Part shown: positions 17,204 through 23,009 of the stretch, piece by piece | How positions within the stretch are numbered: position 1 is the first letter of the stretch | Layout of the letters: every line of letters starts with the position of its first letter | Assembly (NCBI GenBank): GCA_030696545.1 | Contig: JAUYSA010000492.1 | Coordinates: 1 to 30,281, forward strand | Length of the DNA stretch: 30,281 nt | Direction: 5' to 3' | From: Hyphomonadaceae bacterium | GTDB taxonomy: Bacteria > Pseudomonadota > Alphaproteobacteria > Caulobacterales > Hyphomonadaceae | Notes under the pieces: generated by a model | What the model saw: the letters and a program-made list of their open reading frames with translations, nothing else | Databases searched by the model: none | What the model was told of the DNA's origin: nothing | Translations under genes and position numbers: made by a program

Positions 17204-17503
17204 GTGGAGAAACTCGACTTCAACCGCCTGGAGATTGCCGCTAAAGGCTACTTCGAAAGCGGCGCATTTCAGAAAGCGCTAGCCATCTATTTCTTTATGG
17301 CAGATGGCGATCCGTCGCTCGACGGCGGTTATCTAGCCGAGCGCATTGCCACTTGCTATCGCGCGAGAGGGGAGCTTCACGCGGCCAAGTACTGGTATGG
17401 ACGGGCGCTTGAAGAAAACCCGGTGGTCCGCGCGTCATGCGTGGATCGCATTCGCGAGCTTGGCGACTTGGACATTACCCCTCTAGTCAACGGGACAGGG
17501 TAG
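17204..17503 (+). CDS. Small TPR-like protein
   Basis: About 100 aa starting at GTG 17204 (VEKLDFNRLEIAAKG...). Helical pairs such as GYFESGAFQKALAIYFFMAD and IATCYRARGELHAAKYWYG resemble two tetratricopeptide or Sel1-like repeats, followed by a short DRIRELGDLD helix. GGGAG lies about 12 bases upstream. In-frame codons further left run through the DR1 repeat and are unlikely to be translated. It sits in the first cassette between DR1 and DR2. Function unknown; probably protein-protein contact. Confidence 0.6.
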   Translation: MEKLDFNRLEIAAKGYFESGAFQKALAIYFFMADGDPSLDGGYLAERIATCYRARGELHAAKYWYGRALEENPVVRASCVDRIRELGDLDITPLVNGTG

Positions 17504-17682
17504 ATAGGCGAAGGTCTCCTATCGGCGACATGCCGTCGTTGTCGAAAGGCGAGATGAGCGGTCCGTTCTGATCCAAAGGCGTCTCTCGTTCAAATTATCT
17601 GCCGACCCCCGTCAGGGTTCTGTGTCCGGTGCCGTTGAAGCCGCCCACTTCGCCAACTAGTATTTCTGTGCGGAGACTGCAC

Positions 17683-17970
17683 GTGAAAGCACAAGTCGTT
17701 AAACTCAATTTGGCGCTCCCCACGGCGCAGGCGGTAACGGACAACCAAATTGCAATCGCGTTTCGCCCCCCGCTGGACGGATCCGTATCGCTTTCGGACG
17801 AACTGGATTTCGATCTGGAGTGTTTAGATGCCGATCAGGACGTTCTGAACCTGACGAGCGGCAACAAAGTCCGCCTCAAGATCGCCGCACATGACATTCA
17901 CGACCTCAGGCTACCCATGCGCCACGGGATGACGCGTTTTCCCGCTTTGGCGCGAAGGCGCGGCGGCTAA
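17683..17970 (+). CDS. Small hypothetical protein
   Basis: A 95-aa protein beginning at GTG 17683, chosen because GGAG is seven bases upstream; a GTG at 17629 is in frame but lacks a ribosome site. The sequence VKAQVVKLNLALPTAQAVTD, FRPPLDGSVSLSDELDFDLE and NKVRLKIAAHDIHDLRLPMR looks like a small beta-rich domain with a basic tail. I do not recognise the family with confidence. The 179 bp between it and the TPR-like gene show nothing clear. Confidence 0.55.
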   Translation: MKAQVVKLNLALPTAQAVTDNQIAIAFRPPLDGSVSLSDELDFDLECLDADQDVLNLTSGNKVRLKIAAHDIHDLRLPMRHGMTRFPALARRRGG

Positions 17971-18056
17971 AAGCACTCGATGATACTCAGTAGTGAAGCC
18001 GGCCCACAAAATGTTTTGCCGTTGAGTTACTCAGGCAGTGGGTACTTCAGCAGAGC

Positions 18057-18087
18057 GAGCGTCCGTTGTCGGCGAATAGCAGACGTA
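18057..18087 (-). repeat. Inverted copy of the GTCCGCTATTGGC unit
   Basis: Read on the minus strand this gives ACGTCTGCTATTCGCCGA and then GGACGCTC. It is a diverged, opposite-orientation relative of the unit at the right ends of DR1 (17119-17150) and DR2 (18173-18204). The GTCC...GGAC ends of the clearer copies can form a hairpin. Confidence 0.55.
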
Positions 18088-18102
18088 GACAACCCAGCCC
18101 CC

Positions 18103-18191
18103 CTACGTCTCCAGGTCGACACCCCGGTAGAGATAATCGAGCCAGCGCCATGCAGATGGTTCGGCGAGCATCGAACGTCCGCTATTGGCGC
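18103..18191 (-). repeat. Direct repeat DR2: degenerate copy of the HNH gene 3' end plus hairpin unit
   Basis: Same structure and orientation as DR1. It begins at the TAG stop of the HNH gene and has about seven substitutions relative to the intact gene. A one-base deletion after the WLDYLY codons destroys the reading frame, so it is a non-coding remnant. The right part (GAACGTCCGCTATTGGC) matches DR1. Confidence 0.85.
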
Positions 18192-18361
18192 AATATATCC
18201 GAAGATTACGAACGAAGCTGTTGGGGCGAGCTCGAAAGCGGGCACGGTGCATCACGCCCCATTTGGCGCCGCTTGACGCTGCGCAGCCTCGACTTTAGCG
18301 GAGCATGTGCTACCCAGGCGAACCGGCAAGCACTCGTCTCGGCGAAGGTTCTTCAAGCCCC

Positions 18362-18847
18362 ATGACGTGGTCTTCGGCGATTGCATTGGCGGTATTCTTC
18401 ATCGTCAGCTTTTCTGCCGCCTCCACGGGCGCGGTGTTCCGCCCCGGGGTTTGGTATGCGAACCTGCGCAAGCCCCGATGGACGCCGCCAAACTGGGCGT
18501 TCCCAGTGGTGTGGTCCGTCTTGTTCTGCACCATGACAGTTTCGGGATGGCTGATCTGGGAATCGGCGGGACTGGCGGCCTGGCCAGCCCTGACACTCTA
18601 CGCAGCGCATCTGCTGGTGAACGCCTCTTGGTCGCTTTTGTTCTTCGGGCTTAAGCGCCTCGACTGGGCGATGATCGGCGTTGTGTGTTTGTGGTTGATG
18701 ATCGCGGCTGTGATGGCCGCATTCGCCACCATCAGCCTGCCTGCCGCCCTTTTACTTGTGCCATATCTGACATGGGTCACGGTGGCGGGGGCGTTGAATT
18801 TCAGGCTCTTGCAATTGAACGGCGCGCGTGGTGCGGCGGGGGCGTGA
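18362..18847 (+). CDS. tspO: TspO/MBR-family tryptophan-rich sensory protein
   Basis: A 161-aa membrane protein with five hydrophobic segments (residues ~3-25, ~45-63, ~70-92, ~98-118, ~125-150). The family motif WYANLRKPRWTPPNWAFPVVW after the first segment and NASWSLLFFGLKRLDWAM later are diagnostic. TspO proteins bind porphyrins and other tetrapyrroles or sterols; in Rhodobacter TspO modulates photosynthesis and tetrapyrrole genes in response to oxygen. ATG 18362 begins just before the first membrane segment; upstream in-frame codons are not hydrophobic. It is the plus-strand gene of the second cassette (DR2-DR3), convergent with the BLUF gene. Confidence 0.92.
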   Translation: MTWSSAIALAVFFIVSFSAASTGAVFRPGVWYANLRKPRWTPPNWAFPVVWSVLFCTMTVSGWLIWESAGLAAWPALTLYAAHLLVNASWSLLFFGLKRLDWAMIGVVCLWLMIAAVMAAFATISLPAALLLVPYLTWVTVAGALNFRLLQLNGARGAAGA

Positions 18848-18894
18848 GCAGCTTTGGCGCCTGACCCGAAGCCGATGTTCATCGCAGGGGACAG

Positions 18895-19293
18895 CTAGAT
18901 AGCTTCTTCGGCAATCCTTGCAAACACGCCGATGATTTCTGCTTCGCTCGCGCGCGATACCGCGCCATCCGCGACCTCCTCTTGCGTCCACATCCACGAG
19001 CGCGCGGGGTCGTCCAGCATTGCCCATTTCGGGAAGAGGCGCTCTATGATTGGCGCCCACACCAGCCTCGTGACTTCCAGATGCCTGTCGTCGCTCGCGA
19101 TGCGTGCGAATGCAGCTGCGACAGCTATTTCCGGTCCCTCGAGATATTGCATATAGAGATCGGCGCGGCACACCAGCGCGCCTGTGATGTCGTCACGCTG
19201 ATTGCACCGGCGGGCGTCAATCAGGATGCCATTTAGCATTGCCTCATCGAAGCCGAACGGCCGGGACGCGTAGATGAGTTGTGCGAGAGCCAT
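18895..19293 (-). CDS. Stand-alone BLUF-domain blue-light photoreceptor
   Basis: A 132-aa single-domain flavin (FAD) photoreceptor. The flavin-site residues are in place, using ATG 19293 numbering: Tyr8 (QLIYAS), Asn31 (RRCNQRDDITG), Gln49 (YMQYLEG), and Trp90-x-Met92 (FPKWAM). The spacing Asn-Gln 18 and Gln-Trp 41 equals that of the AppA BLUF domain. About 35 C-terminal residues (EEVADGAVSRASEAEIIGVFARIAEEA) form likely output helices. No effector domain is attached, so it must act through a partner. The neighbouring tspO is the obvious but unproven functional companion. A perfect 12-bp palindrome lies 14 bases upstream. Confidence 0.93.
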   Translation of the reverse strand: MALAQLIYASRPFGFDEAMLNGILIDARRCNQRDDITGALVCRADLYMQYLEGPEIAVAAAFARIASDDRHLEVTRLVWAPIIERLFPKWAMLDDPARSWMWTQEEVADGAVSRASEAEIIGVFARIAEEAI

Positions 19294-19306
19294 CACTTGA
19301 TAATCT

Positions 19307-19318
19307 AAGCACGTGCTT
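19307..19318. promoter_or_regulatory. AAGCACGTGCTT palindrome upstream of the BLUF gene
   Basis: A perfect 12-bp palindrome 14 bases before the BLUF start codon, in the short gap behind the HNH gene end. It could be an operator or overlap the promoter. Only the symmetry is seen. Confidence 0.35.
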
Positions 19319-19345
19319 GGTTGAAGTCGAGCCAGCCTCTAGCCT

Positions 19346-19412
19346 CTACGTCTCCAGTTCGACATCCCAGTAGAGATAATCGAGCCAGGTGCCATGCAGG
19401 TGGTTGGGCGGA
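19346..19412 (-). repeat. DR3: parental copy of the duplicated HNH 3' end
   Basis: This is the 3'-terminal segment of the intact HNH gene (encoding NHLHGTWLDYLYWDVELET and the stop). It recurs at 18103 and 17048 in the same orientation. Similarity stops exactly at the TAG stop codon on the left side in all three copies. Confidence 0.85.
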
Positions 19413-19915
19413 AATTTCCGCCCCTGCTGCTGCAGCTGAAACGTGGTCGGCCGGTGTGGGCGATGGCTCGGGTGCATGCCGATGTCATGCGCCAGCCGCC
19501 CGCCCTTCCGCAGGTTGCACGGCGAGCACGCCGCCACGATGTTCTCCCAGCTCGTCCGGCCGCCTTTGGAGCGCGGGATGAGGTGGTCGAACGTCAGGTC
19601 TTCGTGTGATCCGCAATATGCGCACTTGAAGCCATCACGTAGGAACACGTTGAACCGCGTGAACGCCGGCTGGCGATCCTGCTTCACGAATTCGCGCAGC
19701 GCGATAACGCTCGGCAGCTTCATCGTCAGCGACGGCGAATGCACGAACTGGTCGTACTCCGCCACCACATCGACCCGTTCCAGGAAGACGGCTTTCACCA
19801 CCTCCTGCCAGGGCCACAGCGACAGTGGATAATAGGACAGCGGCCGGAAATCCGCGTTGAGCACAAGCGCCGGAAACGCGTTCGGCGACGTCGAAGTCGA
19901 TACAAGCTGGGTCAT
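19346..19915 (-). CDS. HNH endonuclease family protein
   Basis: A 189-aa protein with a C-terminal HNH nuclease fold. The zinc knuckle CAYCG, the catalytic segment LTFDHLIPRSKGG, WENIVAAC and the second CSPCNLRKGG follow the classical CxxC-DH-N-CxxC order. The N-terminal ~75 residues (LVLNADFRPLSYYPLSLWPWQEV) are typical of a conserved chromosomal HNH protein of Alphaproteobacteria whose substrate is not known to me. ATG 19915 (MTQLVSTSTSPNAFPALVLN) is the family start; the extension to 20023 is rejected. Its 3' end is duplicated twice downstream. Confidence 0.9.
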   Translation of the reverse strand: MTQLVSTSTSPNAFPALVLNADFRPLSYYPLSLWPWQEVVKAVFLERVDVVAEYDQFVHSPSLTMKLPSVIALREFVKQDRQPAFTRFNVFLRDGFKCAYCGSHEDLTFDHLIPRSKGGRTSWENIVAACSPCNLRKGGRLAHDIGMHPSHRPHRPTTFQLQQQGRKFPPNHLHGTWLDYLYWDVELET

Positions 19916-20103
19916 GTGTACCCGTCGTCTTTGGACGGTCAGGCGCGCGCCAGTCGCCGGACACATCCGGTTCCCCAGCCGCGCCACATGGCTCCAGCGG
20001 TCGGGGTGATGATTCTCTGCCATAACATCGTGACAGGGCGACTACATGTCCAGCCGTTCCATGCGTCCCATTCCTGTACGGAACGCAATCTGCGACCGGA
20101 AAG

Positions 20104-20751
20104 TCACGCCCCGCCGCGTTGCGCGTCACGAGCGGCGTTAATGTAGGCCCACAGCATGTGCGCCGCCACCCCCCGGTATGGCCGCCACCGCTCGCCCGTC
20201 TTGAGAAACTTGCTTGGCGGATGCCGTTTCCGCTCCCCCGTGATCATCCGGTAGGCTTCCGACAGCCCGATATCCGCATGAGGAAACACGTCCCACCGTC
20301 CCAGGCAGAACATCAGATACACATCCGCCGTCCACGGCCCGATGCCTTTCACCGCCACCAGTTCCTCGCGCGCATCATCATCCGACGCCTTCGCCACCCG
20401 CCGCAGGTTCAGCGTCCCCGTCTCCACCGCCTCCGCGATCGACTGTATGTGCGCAATCTTCGGCCGCGACAGCCCGCACGCCCGCAAGCTGTCGATGTCC
20501 GCCGCCAGCACACCCTTGGGCGTCACCTTCCCCAGCAACACCTCCACCCGCCCCCAGATCGTCCCCGCCGCTTTCGTGGAGAGCTGCTGATACGCAATGA
20601 TCCGCGCCAGCCCCGCATAATCCGCCTGCCGCGTCCGCCACTCCGGCACGCCAACAAACTCATGCGCCGCCCTGATGATGTGACACTCCTTCGCCAGCAG
20701 CTTCACCGCTTTCGAAAGCTGCTTCCGATCAGTGACATCAAGGTCGGCCAT
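20104..20751 (-). CDS. DNA-3-methyladenine glycosylase II (AlkA-like, HhH-GPD)
   Basis: A 215-aa base-excision glycosylase removing alkylated bases. LARIIAYQQLSTKAA (~48-62) is the family helix. VAVKGIGPWTADVYLMF (~132-148) is the helix-hairpin-helix. FPHADIGL holds the catalytic aspartate (Asp160). No iron-sulfur cysteines follow, which argues against MutY/Nth. ATG 20751 starts 14 bases from the left end of the GIY-YIG unit, so its leader and promoter must lie within or across that element. An in-frame upstream ORF is repeat sequence. Confidence 0.92.
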   Translation of the reverse strand: MADLDVTDRKQLSKAVKLLAKECHIIRAAHEFVGVPEWRTRQADYAGLARIIAYQQLSTKAAGTIWGRVEVLLGKVTPKGVLAADIDSLRACGLSRPKIAHIQSIAEAVETGTLNLRRVAKASDDDAREELVAVKGIGPWTADVYLMFCLGRWDVFPHADIGLSEAYRMITGERKRHPPSKFLKTGERWRPYRGVAAHMLWAYINAARDAQRGGA

Positions 20752-20764
20752 GCAACCAAAACTA

Positions 20765-20813
20765 GTGTCATTCCGGGCGAAGCGCAAAGCGCGAAGACCC
20801 GGAACCCAGGGGC
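20765..20813 (+). repeat. Left palindromic repeat of the GIY-YIG unit
   Basis: Outer stem TTCCGGG (20771-20777) with CCCGGAA (20798-20804), inner stem GCGC-aaa-GCGC (20782-20792). The ends GTGTCA and CCCAGGGGC match the right repeat in inverted orientation. Confidence 0.85.
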
Positions 20814-20870
20814 CACACGCATTGACGCCAACCATCCCCACCGCTTCACTCAAAGTGTTGGGGGATGCGC

Positions 20871-21230
20871 ATGAACACATACTTCGTCTATTTGCTCGCG
20901 TCGCAGCGCAACGGCACGCTCTATTGCGGCGTCACCAACAATCTCATCCGCCGCATCCACGAGCATCGCACCGGCGCCGCCCCGGGCTTCACCTCAAAGC
21001 ACGGCGTGCAGATGCTGGTCTGGTACGAAACGCATCAGAAAATCACCGACGCCATCATTCGCGAGACCCGCATCAAAGGCTGGAAGCGCGCGTGGAAGCT
21101 TCAGCTGATCGAGTCGTCCAATCCGCAATGGCGCAACCTGTACGATTCACTCCTGCCTGGCGCCGCAATCGATCGGACGCGCGAGGCTGGAAACACCATT
21201 CCGGTGAACCCGCCCCTGGGTTCCGGATAG
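20871..21230 (+). CDS. Single-domain GIY-YIG nuclease
   Basis: A 119-aa protein starting at ATG 20871, six bases after a GGGGG run; ATG 20865 is the alternative. The nuclease core is TYFVYLLASQRNGTLYCGVT (the GIY and YIG strands, here VYL and YCG), followed by NNLIRRIHEHR with the catalytic arginine and FTSKHGVQMLVWYE. RETRIKGWKRAWKLQLIE contains the catalytic Glu and the basic helix of UPF0213-like proteins. Such small nucleases are common in Alphaproteobacteria. The last ~6 codons and the stop (21228-21230) lie in the right palindromic repeat, so the C terminus is supplied by the repeat. Confidence 0.9.
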   Translation: MNTYFVYLLASQRNGTLYCGVTNNLIRRIHEHRTGAAPGFTSKHGVQMLVWYETHQKITDAIIRETRIKGWKRAWKLQLIESSNPQWRNLYDSLLPGAAIDRTREAGNTIPVNPPLGSG

Positions 21231-21256
21231 CGGCTACGCCGCTTCCGGAATGACAC
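21212..21256 (-). repeat. Right palindromic repeat of the GIY-YIG unit
   Basis: Outer stem TTCCGG (21221) with CCGGAA (21250), inner stem AGCGGC-tac-GCCGCT (21229-21243). Read on the minus strand it begins GTGTCATTCCGG and ends CCGGAACCCAGGGGC, as in the left repeat, but with a different inner stem. Confidence 0.85.
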
Positions 21257-21270
21257 AGAGATAGCTTTCG

Positions 21271-21834
21271 CTACCCGGCCTCAAGCTGAGCAACCGTCCG
21301 CTCCAGCGCGTCTGCCAGCGCCCCGGGCATAACCACCAGGAACGTATCGCTGAGCGCGCGGTAGTACCACAGCGTGCCCTCGCGACCGCCCGTGAACCGA
21401 TCCCAGATCGCAGGCCCGATCACGATCTGATCCATCCGTATCGCGCGCGCATTGTGCATCTTGTCGGCAAGCGAAACGAGTAAGGACGCCGCTGGCTTCT
21501 TCGACAGCCCGGCTAGATATGCTTCCTTCCGGGCCCTCCACGGCGGCTTGGGCTCGACCCACGCATCCGTGCAGTCCGAGACAATGGCCGCAACGTCCGC
21601 ACCGAACATGCGCTCGATCTCATGCAGCGTCGCCTGGCCGCCCTGATCTTCCGCCGCATCATGGAGAAGCGCTGCGATCGCCTGTGTCTCGTCTCCTCCA
21701 TGCTCCAGCACAAGCGACGAAACCGCCATCAGGTGGGAGACATAAGGAATGCTGGTCCCCTTGCGCACCTGCAAGCGGTGAAGGCGGCTGGCATAACCAA
21801 GCGCCTTATCGAAACGATCCGTCAGTATGGGCAT
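21271..21834 (-). CDS. HD-domain hydrolase, MESH1/SpoT-like
   Basis: A 187-aa metal-dependent phosphohydrolase. His34 (YVSHL), the His58-Asp59 pair (ALLHDAAED), Glu62-Asp63, the VSDCTDAW motif and Asp124 (SLADKMHNAR) follow the layout of small alarmone hydrolases and the HD half of SpoT. No synthetase domain is present. Degradation of (p)ppGpp or a related nucleotide is the family-based expectation, but only the HD signature is seen. Its stop lies 14 bp from the GIY-YIG unit, beyond which the same-strand AlkA-like gene begins. The two may once have been adjacent. Confidence 0.82.
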   Translation of the reverse strand: MPILTDRFDKALGYASRLHRLQVRKGTSIPYVSHLMAVSSLVLEHGGDETQAIAALLHDAAEDQGGQATLHEIERMFGADVAAIVSDCTDAWVEPKPPWRARKEAYLAGLSKKPAASLLVSLADKMHNARAIRMDQIVIGPAIWDRFTGGREGTLWYYRALSDTFLVVMPGALADALERTVAQLEAG

Positions 21835-21902
21835 GTCTCACTTTACACGCGGCAAGGCATGAAAGCATAGGGCCTCGCGACGAATTCTCCGCGCGGCGCG
21901 CC

Positions 21903-22433
21903 CTACCCTGCCACACACCACAAACACCAGAACTCCGGCGGCCTGAAGAACGTCACCAGCCGCCCGAACACGATCACGCCCAGCCAGCACGACAGCGACA
22001 CCAGCCCGATCACCCGCGCTCGCACGGGCGGCAGATCATTCGCTCCCGCCGCATTCACGCCCGCCGCCGCCGTCGCATAGAACATCGCCATGTTCACGCC
22101 CGCCACCGCCATCAGCACGATCTTCATCTGCATCGCCGGGTTGTAGAGATACTGCCCCGGCGCCGTGACCACGAACAACATCCCCGTCACCACGCACATC
22201 GCATAGCCCGCGATCCCGAACGGCACGAGCCGGTGCAGCTCCTTCATCGTCACGCCGCGCGCCACGCCCATCATGCGCAGGTCGAACATCCCCACCGTAC
22301 CGATCAGCAGGCACAACCCGAAAAAGTGGATGATCTCCGCAATCGGCCATCCCCATTTCGAGTTCATCATCCCGAATATGCCGGCATCCCGCGCCCACTG
22401 TTCGATCGCGAAGGGATCAAGAAACGGATCCAT
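21903..22433 (-). CDS. Membrane protein, second of a tandem pair (DUF6644-like)
   Basis: A 176-aa protein beginning MDPFLDPFAIEQW with four to five hydrophobic segments. IIHFFGLCLLIGTVGMFDLRMMG contains a histidine placed as in its upstream neighbour. MKIVLMAVAGVNMAMFY and LVSLSCWLGVIVFGRLVTFF are later helices. The resemblance to DUF6644 is from memory, not a search. Its ATG overlaps the stop of the upstream gene by one base (TGATG), so translation is coupled. Long in-frame extensions upstream only overlap that gene. Confidence 0.75.
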   Translation of the reverse strand: MDPFLDPFAIEQWARDAGIFGMMNSKWGWPIAEIIHFFGLCLLIGTVGMFDLRMMGVARGVTMKELHRLVPFGIAGYAMCVVTGMLFVVTAPGQYLYNPAMQMKIVLMAVAGVNMAMFYATAAAGVNAAGANDLPPVRARVIGLVSLSCWLGVIVFGRLVTFFRPPEFWCLWCVAG

Positions 22434-22921
22434 CACGACACCAGCAGGATCGTGTACGTGTGCAGCAGCAGCTTCCCCGCCGCCACGCCGCACAGCCACA
22501 GCACCAGCGCGCCAATCGCCAGCCGCCGCCCCCACGCCGGCGCCGCCTCGCCCGGCCCCATCACCGGAAACAGCCGCAACGACATCTCCCGCACGAGCAT
22601 CGCCGCGCCGATCAGGCACGCGAACTTCACCACGAACAACGGATTGGTCAGCGCCTTGGCCGGATACCCGATCAGCAGCGCAACGCCAGACACGATCGCC
22701 ATCACCGCGCCAAACCACATCACGGGAAAGAACCCGCGAAACTTCTCGAACGCCGTATGCCGCGCCACGCCCATCCCGCGCAGCGACAACACAATCCCCC
22801 CGCCGATCAGCAACGCCATCCCGAGCGAATGGAAGATCAGCGCAATGAAATACGCATACAGATCTTCCCGCATCCAGACGGAAAACGGTGTCTGCTCAAT
22901 TGCCGAGAAGATCGGGTCCAT
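22433..22921 (-). CDS. Membrane protein, first of a tandem pair (DUF6644-like)
   Basis: A 162-aa integral membrane protein (MDPIFSAIEQTPFSVWMRED) with four or five hydrophobic helices. LIFHSLGMALLIGGGIVLSLRGMG aligns by eye with the IIHFFGLCLLIG helix of the next protein, suggesting an ancient duplication. The membrane histidine could bind heme, by analogy with other His-bearing bundles, but this is a guess. It lies 88 bp downstream of the third EYACHEGNY paralogue, with a strong hairpin in between, and overlaps the following gene. Confidence 0.75.
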   Translation of the reverse strand: MDPIFSAIEQTPFSVWMREDLYAYFIALIFHSLGMALLIGGGIVLSLRGMGVARHTAFEKFRGFFPVMWFGAVMAIVSGVALLIGYPAKALTNPLFVVKFACLIGAAMLVREMSLRLFPVMGPGEAAPAWGRRLAIGALVLWLCGVAAGKLLLHTYTILLVS

Positions 22922-22963
22922 TCACCGAAACTGGCACACACGGCTGGCGGCGTACACCGGCGC

Positions 22964-22994
22964 AACTCTTCCCCCGCAAGGCGGGGGAAGAGTT
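22964..22994. repeat. Perfect 14-bp inverted repeat between paralogue 3 and the membrane pair
   Basis: AACTCTTCCCCCGC, loop AAG, then the exact complement. The core CTTCCCCCGC...GCGGGGGAAG is the same as in the repeats at 24546-24569, so it belongs to that dispersed family. As RNA it would attenuate transcription or protect the 3' end of the upstream message. It has no strong U-tract. Confidence 0.8.
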
Positions 22995-23009
22995 CAACGA
23001 ACTCCCGCC

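Larger units (their letters stand above)
20765..21256. mobile_element. Candidate mobile unit: GIY-YIG gene bracketed by inverted palindromic repeats
   Basis: The 492-bp segment starts GTGTCATTCCGG and ends with its exact complement. Each end is a 45-49-bp palindromic unit with the shared inner edge CCGGAACCCAGGGGC, and the two units face each other. The only gene inside encodes a GIY-YIG nuclease, whose stop codon lies within the right-hand repeat. The unit separates two minus-strand genes (HD hydrolase and AlkA-like) by 14 bp on each side. No clear target-site duplication is visible. Mobility is inferred. Confidence 0.5.

Noticed and set aside
18066..18365. 99-codon plus-strand open frame through DR2
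   Set aside because: Its translation is repeat-derived (parallel to the non-coding frame through DR1) and it merely runs into tspO.
17048..19412. Complete integrative element with attachment sites
   Set aside because: The direct repeats fit, but no integrase, relaxase or replication gene is seen, so no mobile element was annotated as a feature here; it is reported only as a finding.
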